Positions 48,985 to 57,907 of a DNA stretch of 64,000 nucleotides are shown here, one piece after another (within the stretch, counting starts at the first letter, position 1; every line of letters starts with the position of its first letter). The stretch lies in NCBI RefSeq assembly GCF_000430685.1, contig NZ_KE387193.1, positions 33,917 through 97,916 of the forward strand, given 5' to 3'. A program made the translations under genes and the position numbers. A model generated the notes under the pieces. That model saw nothing but the letters and a program-made list of their open reading frames with translations. It was not told the DNA's origin and searched no databases. This stretch comes from Tuberibacillus calidus DSM 17572 (GTDB lineage Bacteria > Bacillota > Bacilli > Bacillales > Sporolactobacillaceae).

Positions 48985-49290
48985 TTAAACTTGCATTCTC
49001 ATCACTTCTTGATAGGCACTAACTGCCTTATCGCGAACTTGAACTGCAAGCCGGAGCATGATCTCAGCTTTTTCCACGGCGATCATCACATTATGTAAAT
49101 CATTAACGTTTCCGTTTACCATTTGTGTCACTAATTGATCGGCCTCGTTTTGGGACTGATTGATTTGATTAAACGCCTGGCTCAACATTTTCGAAAAAGT
49201 GTTTTGAACATCGCTTGCGCTCGTCTTATTCGTAGAAGGCGACGTAAACGAAGTCGGCGTAAGCGATGAGACTTGAATGGGGAACGTCAT
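48985..49290 (-). CDS. fliE: Flagellar hook-basal body protein FliE
   Basis: FliE joins the MS ring to the rod. The 101-residue product has the family C-terminus NVNDLHNVMIAVEKAEIMLR and LAVQVRDKAVSAYQEVMRMQV. The ATG at 49290 follows GGAAGGAG; the six-codon longer frame is unlikely. It lies between flgC and fliF, the standard order. Confidence 0.95.
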   Translation of the reverse strand: MTFPIQVSSLTPTSFTSPSTNKTSASDVQNTFSKMLSQAFNQINQSQNEADQLVTQMVNGNVNDLHNVMIAVEKAEIMLRLAVQVRDKAVSAYQEVMRMQV

Positions 49291-49336
49291 TTCTCTTTCT
49301 CCTTCCAAAATAGCTGCGAGGGTTCGTTATCGATCA

Positions 49337-49789
49337 TTAACTGCCGATTTGCAGTGCTTTCATAAGCATATTTTTATTAGCGTTTAAAACCGTGACATTG
49401 GCTTCATAAGAACGCGTGGCACTCATGAGATCCACCATCTCACGCAGCGGGTCAACATTGGGCATTTTGACATATCCGTCAGGACCCGCATCAGGGTTCG
49501 ATGGATCGTAAACTAATTTAAAAGGGGTAGGGTCTTCGTTAATTTGATTGACGCGCACACCACCGGATAGTCCGGCACGCTCTTTAAAAGCGAGGTTTAA
49601 ATGGTCACTAAAAGCGAGGGGTTCTGCTTGGAATGAAACCATTTTACGTCTGTAAGGCTCCCATTCACCATTGACCTGCCGTGCTCTCGTCGTATCGGCA
49701 TTGGCCATATTCGATGAGATGACATCCATTCGTAAACGTTGAGCGGTCAGCGCCGAACCAGAAATGTTGATGCCGTCAAACATACCCAT
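49337..49789 (-). CDS. flgC: Flagellar proximal rod protein FlgC
   Basis: FlgC is a proximal rod subunit. The 150-residue product equals the B. subtilis length and shows the rod signature ALTAQRLRMDVISSNMANAD near the N-terminus and MVDLMSATRSYEANVTVLNA near the C-terminus. The start ATG at 49789 overlaps the flgB stop (TAATG) and follows GGAGG. An 11-codon longer frame lies within flgB. Confidence 0.97.
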   Translation of the reverse strand: MGMFDGINISGSALTAQRLRMDVISSNMANADTTRARQVNGEWEPYRRKMVSFQAEPLAFSDHLNLAFKERAGLSGGVRVNQINEDPTPFKLVYDPSNPDAGPDGYVKMPNVDPLREMVDLMSATRSYEANVTVLNANKNMLMKALQIGS

Positions 49790-50175
49790 TACCCTTGACC
49801 TCCTTGTAAAACAATTTTCCACTCATTAAACTTACGGCTGATAGCTTCCGAATAAGCTTGATAGGCAATTTGATTTTTGGCTAGATTTATCATTTCGGAA
49901 TCCATGTCGACATTATTGCCGTTATTCTGTACTGTACTGCTATTATCTGTTTCAATTCGGCCAATGCTTGTGTCACCTTTAAAACTGAAGTGGCGCGGAT
50001 CGGTGCGCAGAGCCCGAATCGCCATCTCCAAATGATCGTTGAACACAACCCGTTTGGCTTTATAGTTCGGTGTATCGACATTGGCAATGTTTTGGGAAAT
50101 GACGCGCTGCGTTAAACTTGAACGGTTTAAAGCCGTCTCTAACAGCGGAATGGTTGTTTGGTAAAAAAGGTCCAT
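49789..50175 (-). CDS. flgB: Flagellar proximal rod protein FlgB, first gene of the fla/che operon
   Basis: FlgB is a proximal rod subunit. The 128-residue product shows the rod motif LTQRVISQNIANVDTPNYKA and the C-terminal NNVDMDSEMINLAKNQIAYQ. It opens the 32-gene fla/che operon (the 31 named genes plus the unnamed TIGR02530 gene). A SigA-like promoter lies about 40 nt upstream of its start, and codY upstream is closed by a strong terminator. Confidence 0.97.
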   Translation of the reverse strand: MDLFYQTTIPLLETALNRSSLTQRVISQNIANVDTPNYKAKRVVFNDHLEMAIRALRTDPRHFSFKGDTSIGRIETDNSSTVQNNGNNVDMDSEMINLAKNQIAYQAYSEAISRKFNEWKIVLQGGQG

Positions 50176-50216
50176 GGCAAGCCCTCACTTTCATCCCCTA
50201 CTGTTTATCTATCAAT

Positions 50217-50244
50217 ATTGTAACAAGATTTGACATTTTGTCAT
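50217..50244 (-). promoter_or_regulatory. Candidate SigA promoter of the fla/che operon
   Basis: On the minus strand ATGACA (50239-50244) and TACAAT (50217-50222) are separated by 16 nt in an AT-rich tract just upstream of flgB. The match is good at both hexamers. I found no SigD-type TAAA-N15-CCGATAT sequence in the gap. Confidence 0.65.
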
Positions 50245-50354
50245 TAAAATATTTCTTAATCTACAATATTCGATACAATAGTCCCGGACACCTTTGGGTC
50301 TTAATTACTATTTTCATTCCTTTTTTTGTTTAATTTATGAAGTAAATGTCATAT

Positions 50355-50600
50355 CATGTCGAAATCGCGGATATTCACAGAAGTGTGTCTGTGGAAAACC
50401 GAGGGTCGCGATTACCTTCAACGCAATAAGGAGGGAGATTCTTGGGAATACTCTGGCCACGAGGGTGACGGGGCGAGGTATTTCCCGTCAGTCCCAAGGT
50501 TTGGGACGCCTAACATATGCGTGAGGAAATGGAGGATAAATTAAAGTAACTAACTTTGCCAAGCCTTAACTTGGGGCAGTGCCAGCGGCTTAGCCATAAA
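50355..50600. other. Hairpin-rich, relatively GC-rich block in the codY-flgB gap; candidate structured RNA
   Basis: Within the 520-bp codY-flgB gap, a ~250-nt block stands out from its AT-rich flanks. Perfect inverted repeats include AATCGCG/CGCGATT (about 50363-50413) enclosing CACAGA/TCTGTG, then GACGGG/CCCGTC (about 50467-50489), GTCCCAA/TTGGGAC (about 50490-50506) and CCAAG/CTTGG (about 50559-50574). No known riboswitch, RNase P, 6S, tmRNA or SRP motif is recognisable. A 62-codon plus-strand frame spans part of it, but has no SD. Strand and function are unknown. Confidence 0.4.
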
Positions 50601-50621
50601 TCGATCCACTTTCTTACCTGT

Positions 50622-50686
50622 ATAAAAAAAGAAATTGACGCCATATGAGGTTTCATAGCGAAACGCTCACGCGCGTCAATTTCTTT
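50622..50686 (-). terminator. Strong intrinsic terminator of codY
   Basis: On the minus strand a 14-bp perfect stem (50673-50686 pairing with 50628-50641; core GAAATTGACGC) encloses a loop with a further small hairpin and is followed by TTTTTTTATA. It begins 12 nt after the codY stop, isolating the fla/che operon from hslV-hslU-codY. Confidence 0.9.
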
Positions 50687-50697
50687 GTCAAGCTTAT

Positions 50698-51474
50698 TTA
50701 TTCTCCACGAATTTTATCCAATTCCACTAAGAATTTGTCGTTCAATACTTTGATGTAAGTACCTTTCATGCCAAGGGAACGCGATTCAATAACCCCAGCA
50801 CTTTCTAATTTACGCAAAGCATTAACGATGACCGAACGGGTAATGCCGACGCGGTCAGCAATTTTACTTGCGACAAGTAAGCCTTCTTTACCATCAAGTT
50901 CATTAAAGATATGCTCGATGGCTTCCAATTCACTGTAGGATAAGCTGCTAATGGCCATTTGAACAACGGCTTTTTCACGAGCTTCTTCTTCGATTTCTTC
51001 GGTTTTCTCGCGCAAAATTTCCATGCCAACAACCGTCGCACCGTATTCTGCCAAGATCAAATCTTCTTCTGTGAAAGATTCCTTCAGGCGGGAGAGAATC
51101 AGCGTGCCCAAACGTTCGCCACCGCCGACAATCGGTACGATGGTTGTCAACCCAGATTGGAACAATTCTTTATTTTCCACTGGGAATGCCGTGTACGGGC
51201 TGTTAATATCCAAATTCGAGGAAGTTTCCGTGATTGAGAATAGGCTTTCCGTATACTCCGTCGGGAATTGACGTTTTTCAAAGATTTCTTGCATGCGCGG
51301 GTTGTCGATTTCCAATTTTAGCGCCATGCCGAGTAATTTTCCGCGGCGGCTCAAAACAAAGATGTTGGAATCGATCACATCGCGCAGCGTTTCCGCCATT
51401 TCATTGAAGTTCACGGGTGTTGTGGTTTTCTGCAACATATTGTTGATTTTACGTGTTTTTTCTAAAAGACTCAT
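50698..51474 (-). CDS. codY: GTP- and branched-chain amino acid-sensing repressor CodY
   Basis: CodY represses nitrogen, transport and motility genes when GTP and isoleucine/valine are plentiful. The 258-residue protein has an N-terminal GAF domain (about 1-155, [20 protein letters not shown]) and a C-terminal winged helix-turn-helix ([20 protein letters not shown]). It is complete and the same length as other Bacillales CodY. It ends the hslV-hslU-codY operon; in B. subtilis CodY also acts on the fla/che promoter, which here lies next door. Confidence 0.98.
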   Translation of the reverse strand: MSLLEKTRKINNMLQKTTTPVNFNEMAETLRDVIDSNIFVLSRRGKLLGMALKLEIDNPRMQEIFEKRQFPTEYTESLFSITETSSNLDINSPYTAFPVENKELFQSGLTTIVPIVGGGERLGTLILSRLKESFTEEDLILAEYGATVVGMEILREKTEEIEEEAREKAVVQMAISSLSYSELEAIEHIFNELDGKEGLLVASKIADRVGITRSVIVNALRKLESAGVIESRSLGMKGTYIKVLNDKFLVELDKIRGE

Positions 51475-51498
51475 TTTTCAAATCCTCCTAGTATGTAA

Positions 51499-52890
51499 TT
51501 ACAAAATATATTGGCTTAAATCGCGGTTTCTTGCGATTGTTCCAAGCTTTTCATCAACGTATTCTGGCGTAATCGTGATGTGGGAGAGATGAATGTCAGG
51601 CGCCTCAAACAACAAATCTTCCAGTAATTTCTCAAGGATCGTATGCAGCCGGCGCGCACCTATGTCGTCGGTTTCTTTGTTCACATCATAGGCAATGGAT
51701 GCAATCTTATGAATAGCATCGTCAGAAAATTCAACATCTATACCTTCTGTTTTTAACAATGCTTTATATTGCTTCAATAAAGCGTTATTCGGCTTGACCA
51801 ATATATTCACAAAATCATCAACGGTAAGGCTGTTTAATTCGACGCGAATCGGAAAACGACCTTGTAGTTCCGGAATGAGATCCGATGGTTTGGCCATATG
51901 GAAGGCTCCTGCTGCAATAAAAAGAATATGGTCGGTTTTGACGGTACCATATTTGGTCATGACGGTTGAACCTTCGACGATCGGTAAAATGTCGCGCTGG
52001 ACCCCTTCCCGAGATACATCCCCGGATTGATGATTTTTGCCGACGATTTTGTCGATCTCGTCAATAAAGATAATCCCCGATTGCTCCGCCCGTGAAACGG
52101 CCTCTTGCGTGACCTCGTCCATGTCGATCAATTTTTGCGCTTCATCCTGTGTCAAGACTTTTCTGGCCTCACGAACAGTTAGTTTACGCCTTTTTTTTCG
52201 TTTAGGCAAGACATTTCCTAACACATCTTGCATATTGAACCCTAATTGCTCCATTCCGGCCCCTTGGAAGAGGTCAAACATACCTTGTTGTTGTTCTTCG
52301 ATTTCAATTGTTACAAGCTGATCCTCAAGTTCGCCGCGCGCAAGCTTTTGGCGAATTTCCTTCCGCCTTTCTCTCACACTTGCTTTTTCTTCATCGTCAT
52401 CCGTAGACGCCGAATTAGTGGCACCACCGAAAATCATTTCAAAAGGATTTTTTGGTGATGTGGCCTTTTTGGCAGAAGGGACTAAAAGCTCCACTAACCT
52501 TTCATTGGCTAACTCCTCAGCTTTTTCCTTGACGCCAGCCATTTTTTCTTCTTTAACAAGGCGCACGGACGTCTCCACCAAGTCGCGGACCATGGATTCA
52601 ACATCTCGACCGACATAGCCGACTTCCGTAAATTTGGTGGCTTCCAATTTGACAAAAGGCGCGTTGACGAGTCGCGCAAGCCTTCTGGCTATTTCGGTTT
52701 TACCGACGCCGGTCGGCCCGATCATCAAAATGTTTTTGGGCATAATCTCATCCCGCATTTTCTCATCCAATAATTGCCGGCGATAACGATTTCTCAGGGC
52801 AATGGCCACAGCCTTTTTAGCCTTATCCTGACCAATAATGTATTGGTCGAGCTTTTCAACAATCTGTCTCGGGGTTAAAGCCTTTGACAT
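51499..52890 (-). CDS. hslU: ATP-dependent protease ATPase subunit HslU (ClpY)
   Basis: HslU unfolds substrates and feeds them to the HslV peptidase. The 463-residue AAA+ protein has Walker A ([17 protein letters not shown]), the inserted I domain (about 110-230, highly charged), Walker B ([12 protein letters not shown]) and sensor regions. The C-terminal residues that dock into HslV (DLSQYIL) are present. It follows hslV by 23 nt. Confidence 0.98.
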   Translation of the reverse strand: MSKALTPRQIVEKLDQYIIGQDKAKKAVAIALRNRYRRQLLDEKMRDEIMPKNILMIGPTGVGKTEIARRLARLVNAPFVKLEATKFTEVGYVGRDVESMVRDLVETSVRLVKEEKMAGVKEKAEELANERLVELLVPSAKKATSPKNPFEMIFGGATNSASTDDDEEKASVRERRKEIRQKLARGELEDQLVTIEIEEQQQGMFDLFQGAGMEQLGFNMQDVLGNVLPKRKKRRKLTVREARKVLTQDEAQKLIDMDEVTQEAVSRAEQSGIIFIDEIDKIVGKNHQSGDVSREGVQRDILPIVEGSTVMTKYGTVKTDHILFIAAGAFHMAKPSDLIPELQGRFPIRVELNSLTVDDFVNILVKPNNALLKQYKALLKTEGIDVEFSDDAIHKIASIAYDVNKETDDIGARRLHTILEKLLEDLLFEAPDIHLSHITITPEYVDEKLGTIARNRDLSQYIL

Positions 52891-52913
52891 AAGAAAAGCG
52901 CCTCCTTAAGGAT

Positions 52914-53450
52914 TTAGAGCTCTTCCACAACGATATTGTTGTTTGTAAAAACGCAGATTTCACCGGCTATTTCAAGCGCATGGCGGGCGATTTCACCGGC
53001 TGATAAATCACTGCTGAAGCGTTTTAAGGCTCTCCCAGCAGCTAGCGCGTAATGGCCGCCAGAGCCAATGGCCAAAATCCCATCATCCGGTTCGATGACT
53101 TCACCGGTTCCAGAGATGAGTAACATGCCATCCCTGCTCATGACGATCAGCATCGCTTCCAGCTGCCTCAGTATCTTATCACCGCGCCATTCTTTGGCCA
53201 GTTCAACAGCGGACCGGCGCAAATTCCCACCGTACTTCTCAAGATTCGCTTCGAATTTTTCATAAAGCGTAAACGCATCGGCAACGGAACCGGCAAAACC
53301 GGCGACTACTTTCCCGCCATATAAACGACGGACTTTACGGGCGGAATGTTTCATGACCACCTTTTCCCCTAATGTAACTTGACCGTCTCCAGCCATGGCA
53401 AATTGCCCATTATGCTCAATCGCAAATATGGTGGTGGCATGAAAGGTCAT
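52914..53450 (-). CDS. hslV: ATP-dependent protease peptidase subunit HslV (ClpQ)
   Basis: HslV is the proteasome-like peptidase of the HslUV complex. The 178-residue product starts [10 protein letters not shown] and shows [18 protein letters not shown] and [20 protein letters not shown]. In B. subtilis the corresponding protein (MSSFHATT) is processed to an N-terminal Ser that is catalytic; here the residue exposed after Met removal would be Thr. A TTG four codons upstream with a better SD (GGGAGG) is an alternative start. The 35-codon longer open frame runs into the promoter and is rejected. Confidence 0.94.
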   Translation of the reverse strand: MTFHATTIFAIEHNGQFAMAGDGQVTLGEKVVMKHSARKVRRLYGGKVVAGFAGSVADAFTLYEKFEANLEKYGGNLRRSAVELAKEWRGDKILRQLEAMLIVMSRDGMLLISGTGEVIEPDDGILAIGSGGHYALAAGRALKRFSSDLSAGEIARHALEIAGEICVFTNNNIVVEEL

Positions 53451-53537
53451 GGATTCCTTCAAAGATTGTCCTCCCTTCATCTGAAAGTATTTATGTAAGG
53501 CCCAAAAACGTGCGGCTTGCGCGGTGACACTAAAAAG

Positions 53538-53568
53538 ACTCCTAAATATTATCATAATATTAGGAGTC
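53538..53568. repeat. Inverted repeat over the hslV promoter -10 region
   Basis: GACTCCTAAATATTAT and ATAATATTAGGAGTC form a near-perfect 15-bp dyad with one bulged base. On the minus strand it is followed by TTTTTAG, so it could act as a topA terminator about 130 nt after the topA stop. It also covers the -10 element of the hslV promoter, so it could equally be an operator. Confidence 0.6.
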
Positions 53569-53575
53569 TATGCAA
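53546..53575 (-). promoter_or_regulatory. Candidate SigA promoter of hslV-hslU-codY
   Basis: On the minus strand TTGCAT (53570-53575) is followed after 18 nt by TAATAT with an upstream TG (extended -10), or after 16 nt by GATAAT. The 250-bp AT-rich gap after topA has no other good pair. Initiation would fall at the edge of the inverted repeat. Confidence 0.55.
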
Positions 53576-53700
53576 GGATTTTACACGCTTTTGACAAAAT
53601 TTTGAATTGTATTTGAATCTGAGCCTCTCTTATTTTACCAAACCATCCGGATGGAATGAAGATTTTGTAAAAATTTTTATTTGATTTGTGAATGCTTGAA

Positions 53701-55767
53701 TCAGGCCTCTGTGTAATCACAAGCTGGGCACTGAACAGCCACACCTTTTTTCCCCTTTTTTTCAATGAGGTGATGGCCGCATTTCGGACACTGTCTTGCC
53801 AGCGGTTTATCCCACGATACATAGTCGCATTCAGGATAGCGGTTACAGCCGTAAAAAATTCTTCGCTTTTTGCTGCGCCTTTCGACGATTTCGCCTTTAT
53901 GACACGCTGGGCAGGTCACGCCAATCGTCTTTAAAATCGGTTTCGTGTTTCGGCATTCCGGAAAGTTGGAACAGGCGAGAAATTTTCCGTAACGGCCCAT
54001 TTTATAGACCATCTCGTGCCCGCATCGCTCACACTTTTCCCCCGCCGGCTCATCTTTAATTTCCACCTTTTTCATTTCCTGCTCGGCAATTTTTAAACGC
54101 TTTTCAAATTCTTTATAGAATCGGTCAATGATGGTAATCCATTCCACTTTTCCTTCTTCAATGGCGTCCAATTCCGCTTCCATTTTGGCGGTAAAATGGA
54201 CATCAATGATCTTTGGAAAAAACTCTAAGATGAGTTCCAACACGACTTCCCCGAGTTCTGTTGGAACGAATTTTTTGTCTTCTAAAACGACATAATGACG
54301 CCGTTGAATCGTATCTATGGTCGGAGCATACGTTGACGGCCGGCCGATACCGAGCTCTTCCATGGTTTTTACAAGCCGCGCTTCGGTATACCGCGGGGGC
54401 GGCTGAGTAAAATGCTGCTTCGGTTCAATTTTTTCACTTTTGACGGTGCTTCCTTCTTCCAAATCAGGAAGGAAGGTTTCTTCTTCTTCCCGGTTATCGT
54501 CCGTTCCTTCAATATAAACCTTCATAAACCCCGGAAATTTGATTTTTGAACCCGTGGCGCGAAATAGAACGGGACCGTTTTGCAGATCAACCCTGACCGT
54601 ATCAAGGACGGCCGGCGCCATTTGGCTCGCCAAAAAGCGCTCCCAAATCAATTTATACAAGCGGTATTGATCCGGTGATAAATAGGGTTTTAAATCTTCT
54701 GGCGTATTTCGCACAGAGGTCGGGCGAATCGCTTCATGGGCATCTTGGGCGTTCTCCGCTTTTTTCTTTTTGTTTACGGAGCGATTGACATAAGCCTCAC
54801 CGAATTTTTCTTGGATGTACTCGGCGCTTTCAGCGCGTGCCACCTCTGAAATGCGGGTGGAGTCGGTTCGCATATACGTAATTAAACCCGTCGCTCCGCG
54901 TTGACCGATATCGACCCCTTCATAGAGCTGTTGGGCCACCATCATCGTTTTTCTCGCTCGAAAATTAAGCTTTCTCGCCGCTTCTTGTTGAAGCGTCGAT
55001 GTAATAAACGGCGGAACCGGATTCCGGTAGCGTTCCTTCTTGTTGACGGATGCGACTTTAAAGGTTTCTCCCGAAAGCGCCTCTAAGACCCGGTTCACGT
55101 CATCCTGGGATTTTAATTCCGTTTTTTCATTATTCATGCCGTAAAATTGTCCGGTAAACGTTTCACCGTTTATCGAAAAACGACCGTCAATCGTCCAGTA
55201 TTCCTCAGGCACAAAATTTTTAATCTCTTTTTCTCTGTCAATGATCAGTTTTAACGCGACGGATTGAACACGGCCGGCACTCAAGCCTTTTTTCACCTTT
55301 TTCCAAAGCAATGGGCTGATATTGTAACCGACCAACCGATCGAGCACACGTCGCGCTTGTTGGGCATCCACTAAATTGTCGTTAATCGGGCGAGGATGTT
55401 TAAAGGCTTCTTGGATCGCCGGTTTAGTAATTTCATTGAAGACGACACGGCAATCCGAGTGTTCATCGATTTCAAGGATATGGGCAAGATGCCAAGCGAT
55501 CGCTTCCCCTTCGCGATCAGGGTCGGCAGCCAAATAGACTTTTTTCACCTTTTTGGCGGCTGCCTTAAGATCTTTTATCACCGGGCCTTTGCCGCGGATG
55601 GTAATATAAGTCGGTTGATAGTCATTTTCGACGTCCACAGCCATTTTGCTCTTCGGGAGATCGCGAACATGGCCCATGGATGCTTTCACTTCGTATTTAT
55701 TTCCTAAATACCGCTTAATGGTTTTTGCCTTTGCAGGAGACTCCACAATGACAAGATAATCTGCCAT
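53701..55767 (-). CDS. topA: DNA topoisomerase I
   Basis: TopA relaxes negative supercoils through a single-strand break. The 688-residue protein has the Toprim domain ([33 protein letters not shown]), the catalytic Tyr298 ([14 protein letters not shown]) and three C-terminal four-Cys zinc ribbons (CERCGH..., CPACHK..., CPKCGH...CPAC). The promoter TTGACA-17-TAAGAT lies upstream. The SD is G-rich with long spacing. In B. subtilis trmFO and xerC follow; here hslV comes next. Confidence 0.98.
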   Translation of the reverse strand: MADYLVIVESPAKAKTIKRYLGNKYEVKASMGHVRDLPKSKMAVDVENDYQPTYITIRGKGPVIKDLKAAAKKVKKVYLAADPDREGEAIAWHLAHILEIDEHSDCRVVFNEITKPAIQEAFKHPRPINDNLVDAQQARRVLDRLVGYNISPLLWKKVKKGLSAGRVQSVALKLIIDREKEIKNFVPEEYWTIDGRFSINGETFTGQFYGMNNEKTELKSQDDVNRVLEALSGETFKVASVNKKERYRNPVPPFITSTLQQEAARKLNFRARKTMMVAQQLYEGVDIGQRGATGLITYMRTDSTRISEVARAESAEYIQEKFGEAYVNRSVNKKKKAENAQDAHEAIRPTSVRNTPEDLKPYLSPDQYRLYKLIWERFLASQMAPAVLDTVRVDLQNGPVLFRATGSKIKFPGFMKVYIEGTDDNREEEETFLPDLEEGSTVKSEKIEPKQHFTQPPPRYTEARLVKTMEELGIGRPSTYAPTIDTIQRRHYVVLEDKKFVPTELGEVVLELILEFFPKIIDVHFTAKMEAELDAIEEGKVEWITIIDRFYKEFEKRLKIAEQEMKKVEIKDEPAGEKCERCGHEMVYKMGRYGKFLACSNFPECRNTKPILKTIGVTCPACHKGEIVERRSKKRRIFYGCNRYPECDYVSWDKPLARQCPKCGHHLIEKKGKKGVAVQCPACDYTEA

Positions 55768-55814
55768 AAACTGCGTTCTCCCCCTCTCTCTAAAAAAGTA
55801 TCAAATCTTCACTT

Positions 55815-55843
55815 ATCTTAATGACTGAATTTCTTTTTGTCAA
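55815..55843 (-). promoter_or_regulatory. SigA promoter of topA
   Basis: On the minus strand a perfect TTGACA (55838-55843) and TAAGAT (55815-55820) have a 17-nt spacer, about 45 nt before the topA start. A weak hairpin AAAAGTT/AACTTTT followed by GCTTTTTTA (near 55850-55873) just upstream may end dprA transcripts. Confidence 0.85.
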
Positions 55844-55914
55844 ACGTAAAAAAGCAAAAGTTAACTTTTCAGTGAATATTTTTTTACAAAAAAGTCACCA
55901 TTAAACCTAGATTT

Positions 55915-56832
55915 TCAAAACTCTCCGAATTCATCAAGGATGTCTTCAGCACTCATCACAAGTTTGGCCCCTTGCTGGATGAGACCATGCGTCCCCTTGT
56001 AATGCGGGTCGAACGCAGGGCCTGGAACAGCAAAAATGTCTCTGCCTTGTTCCATGGCTTGGTCAGCGGTAATAAGGGAGCCGCTTTTTTCTTTGGCTTC
56101 GACAACAAGGACGCCGCGGGAAAGACCGCTGATAATGCGATTGCGAACGGGAAATTGCCATTGGTGTGGAGGGGTATGAGGCGGGTATTCACTAATGACG
56201 AGTTGCTTTGCGGTTAGTTTTTCAAATAGGCGTCGGTGACTAGCAGGATACGGGTGATAAAGTCCAGAGCCAAGAACAGCAATGGTTTTTCCATTTAAAC
56301 TCAGCTCATGGGCAAAACCATCGATGCCAAGCGCCATTCCACTGACAATGACCCACCCGCGTTGTATAAGGGGCGAAAGCAGTTCGCGCATGTTTTGATA
56401 CGCCATCGCTGATGGGCGTCTCGTCCCGACGACGGCTAAAGTAGGTTGAGCCTTAAGCAAATCCATCCTCCCCAAAGTATAAAGCACCCATGGAGGATCA
56501 TAAATCGCCTTTAGTAATTCGGGGTATTCGTCATCAAAGACCGTGATAATATGTATAGCGCTATTCCGGTATTGGGTCAAAAGAGCGGTCATGTCAAGGT
56601 GATGAAGATCGTGGAAGAGACGTTCTGCCCGACCTAAAGGTAGGTGTAAATCGGTGTGGAAGTCTTGAACAGTGAGGTCATAAAGCATGCGGAGCTCGGG
56701 ATCCATTGACAATAGCTTTCGGATCGTTTGCCATCCTGCCCCACGGCAATGGTGAATGTGAATGAGTCTTTCGCGAAAATTCAACAAGACAACCTCATTT
56801 CTTTTGACACGTTTTTTTAAACCATTCGACAT
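55915..56832 (-). CDS. dprA: DNA-processing protein DprA (Smf)
   Basis: DprA binds incoming single-stranded DNA and loads RecA during natural transformation. The 305-residue protein has a short N-terminal helical region and the Rossmann domain with LAVVGTRRPSAMAYQNM, IVSGMALGIDGFAHE, AVLGSGLYHPYP and FPVRNRIISGLSRGVLVVEA. The usual C-terminal winged helix is absent or reduced, as in many Bacillus proteins. It lies between sucD and topA, as in B. subtilis. Presence of dprA alone does not prove competence. Confidence 0.95.
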   Translation of the reverse strand: MSNGLKKRVKRNEVVLLNFRERLIHIHHCRGAGWQTIRKLLSMDPELRMLYDLTVQDFHTDLHLPLGRAERLFHDLHHLDMTALLTQYRNSAIHIITVFDDEYPELLKAIYDPPWVLYTLGRMDLLKAQPTLAVVGTRRPSAMAYQNMRELLSPLIQRGWVIVSGMALGIDGFAHELSLNGKTIAVLGSGLYHPYPASHRRLFEKLTAKQLVISEYPPHTPPHQWQFPVRNRIISGLSRGVLVVEAKEKSGSLITADQAMEQGRDIFAVPGPAFDPHYKGTHGLIQQGAKLVMSAEDILDEFGEF

Positions 56833-56911
56833 CGATTCCTAAAATCCTGCAAATAATGAGAAATTTTCCCATGATCATCGATGAAGAAAGCTTGCCATTG
56901 GGGCAAGCGTG

Positions 56912-56947
56912 AAAAAAAGCCGATTCCTAAAAAGGAATCAGCTTTTA
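56912..56947 (-). terminator. Intrinsic terminator of sucCD
   Basis: On the minus strand AAAAGCTGATTCC/GGAATCGGCTTTT (one G-T pair) with loop TTTTT is followed by TTT. It begins a few bases after the sucD stop. Confidence 0.88.
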
Positions 56948-56953
56948 AAACAT

Positions 56954-57856
56954 TTATTTAATCAGGCATTTTTCGTATAAACCTTTTTCCTTCAATACGG
57001 AAATCAAGGTTTCGCCGATGACAGCTGGTGTTTCGGCTACTTTAATGCCATAGCTATTCAGTGTTTCGATCTTCGCTTTTGCCGTACCTTGGCCGCCGGA
57101 AACAATCGCACCGGCATGCCCCATCCGTTTTCCGGGCGGTGCGGTTTGTCCGCCAATAAAGCCGACAACCGGTTTGTCTAAGTTTTCGGAAATCCACTTC
57201 GCGGCTTCTTCTTCCGCATTGCCGCCGATTTCACCGATCATGATAACCGCATAGGTTTCATCATCATCTTTAAAAGCCTTTAAAACATCGATGAAGTTGG
57301 TGCCGTTAACGGGATCCCCGCCAATGCCGACGGCGGTTGATTGACCGATACCTGCTTGTGTGAGCTGATGAACGGCTTCATAGGTCAAAGTGCCAGAACG
57401 GCTAACGATGCCGACATGACCCTTTTTATGAATATAGCCTGGCATAATGCCGACTTTGCATTCCTCAGGCGTGATGACACCTGGGCAGTTTGGCCCGATC
57501 AGGCGGGTTTTCTTGCCTTCCATATAGCGTTTTACTTTGACCATGTCAAGGACAGGGATGCCTTCTGTAATACAAATAACAAGGTCAAGCTCCGCATCTA
57601 CGGCTTCAATGATGGAATCTGCCGCAAATGCCGGCGGAACGTAAATGACCGATGTGTTTGCCCCTGTTTTTTCAACGGCTTCTTTAACCGTGTTAAAGAC
57701 AGGCACGCCGGCAACTTCCGTACCGCCTTTTCCGGGCGAAGTCCCGCCGACAATTTTCGTGCCATATTCCAGCATTTGCTGGGTATGGAAAAGGCCTTGT
57801 TTACCGGTAATCCCTTGAACAATGACCTTTGTATCTTTATTTATGAAGATACTCAT
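56954..57856 (-). CDS. sucD: Succinyl-CoA synthetase alpha subunit
   Basis: SucD with SucC interconverts succinyl-CoA and succinate with ATP formation in the TCA cycle. The 300-residue protein has the CoA-binding Rossmann domain ([20 protein letters not shown]) and GPNCPGVI. The ligase domain contains the phosphorylated His247 in [14 protein letters not shown]. It lies 51 nt after sucC and ends in a strong terminator. Confidence 0.98.
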   Translation of the reverse strand: MSIFINKDTKVIVQGITGKQGLFHTQQMLEYGTKIVGGTSPGKGGTEVAGVPVFNTVKEAVEKTGANTSVIYVPPAFAADSIIEAVDAELDLVICITEGIPVLDMVKVKRYMEGKKTRLIGPNCPGVITPEECKVGIMPGYIHKKGHVGIVSRSGTLTYEAVHQLTQAGIGQSTAVGIGGDPVNGTNFIDVLKAFKDDDETYAVIMIGEIGGNAEEEAAKWISENLDKPVVGFIGGQTAPPGKRMGHAGAIVSGGQGTAKAKIETLNSYGIKVAETPAVIGETLISVLKEKGLYEKCLIK

Positions 57857-57907
57857 TTTCCGTTGCCACCTTTCTGCAGTTTAATCGTGGAAAGTCGTTC
57901 TCTTCAA

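Noticed and set aside
50176..50350. SigD-dependent promoter before flgB
   Set aside because: B. subtilis has a SigD promoter for this operon, but no TAAA-N15-CCGATAT-like sequence was visible here by eye.
50356..50544. 62-codon plus-strand frame in the codY-flgB gap
   Set aside because: No SD, no recognisable domain, Trp/Arg/Gly-rich composition typical of chance translation of a structured GC-rich stretch; kept only as part of the structured-block finding.
50245..50600. Cyclic-di-GMP (GEMM) riboswitch upstream of the flagellar operon
   Set aside because: Considered because some clostridia have one before flgB. Neither strand shows the GEMM core elements, and the proposed operon promoter lies downstream of this block.
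53451..53555. 35-residue N-terminal extension of HslV
   Set aside because: The extension runs into the promoter and inverted repeat and is not present in the family; start moved to 53450.
53451..53700. Remnant of xerC or trmFO
   Set aside because: Looked for open frames or catalytic motifs in the gap on both strands; only AT-rich non-coding sequence with a promoter and dyad was found.
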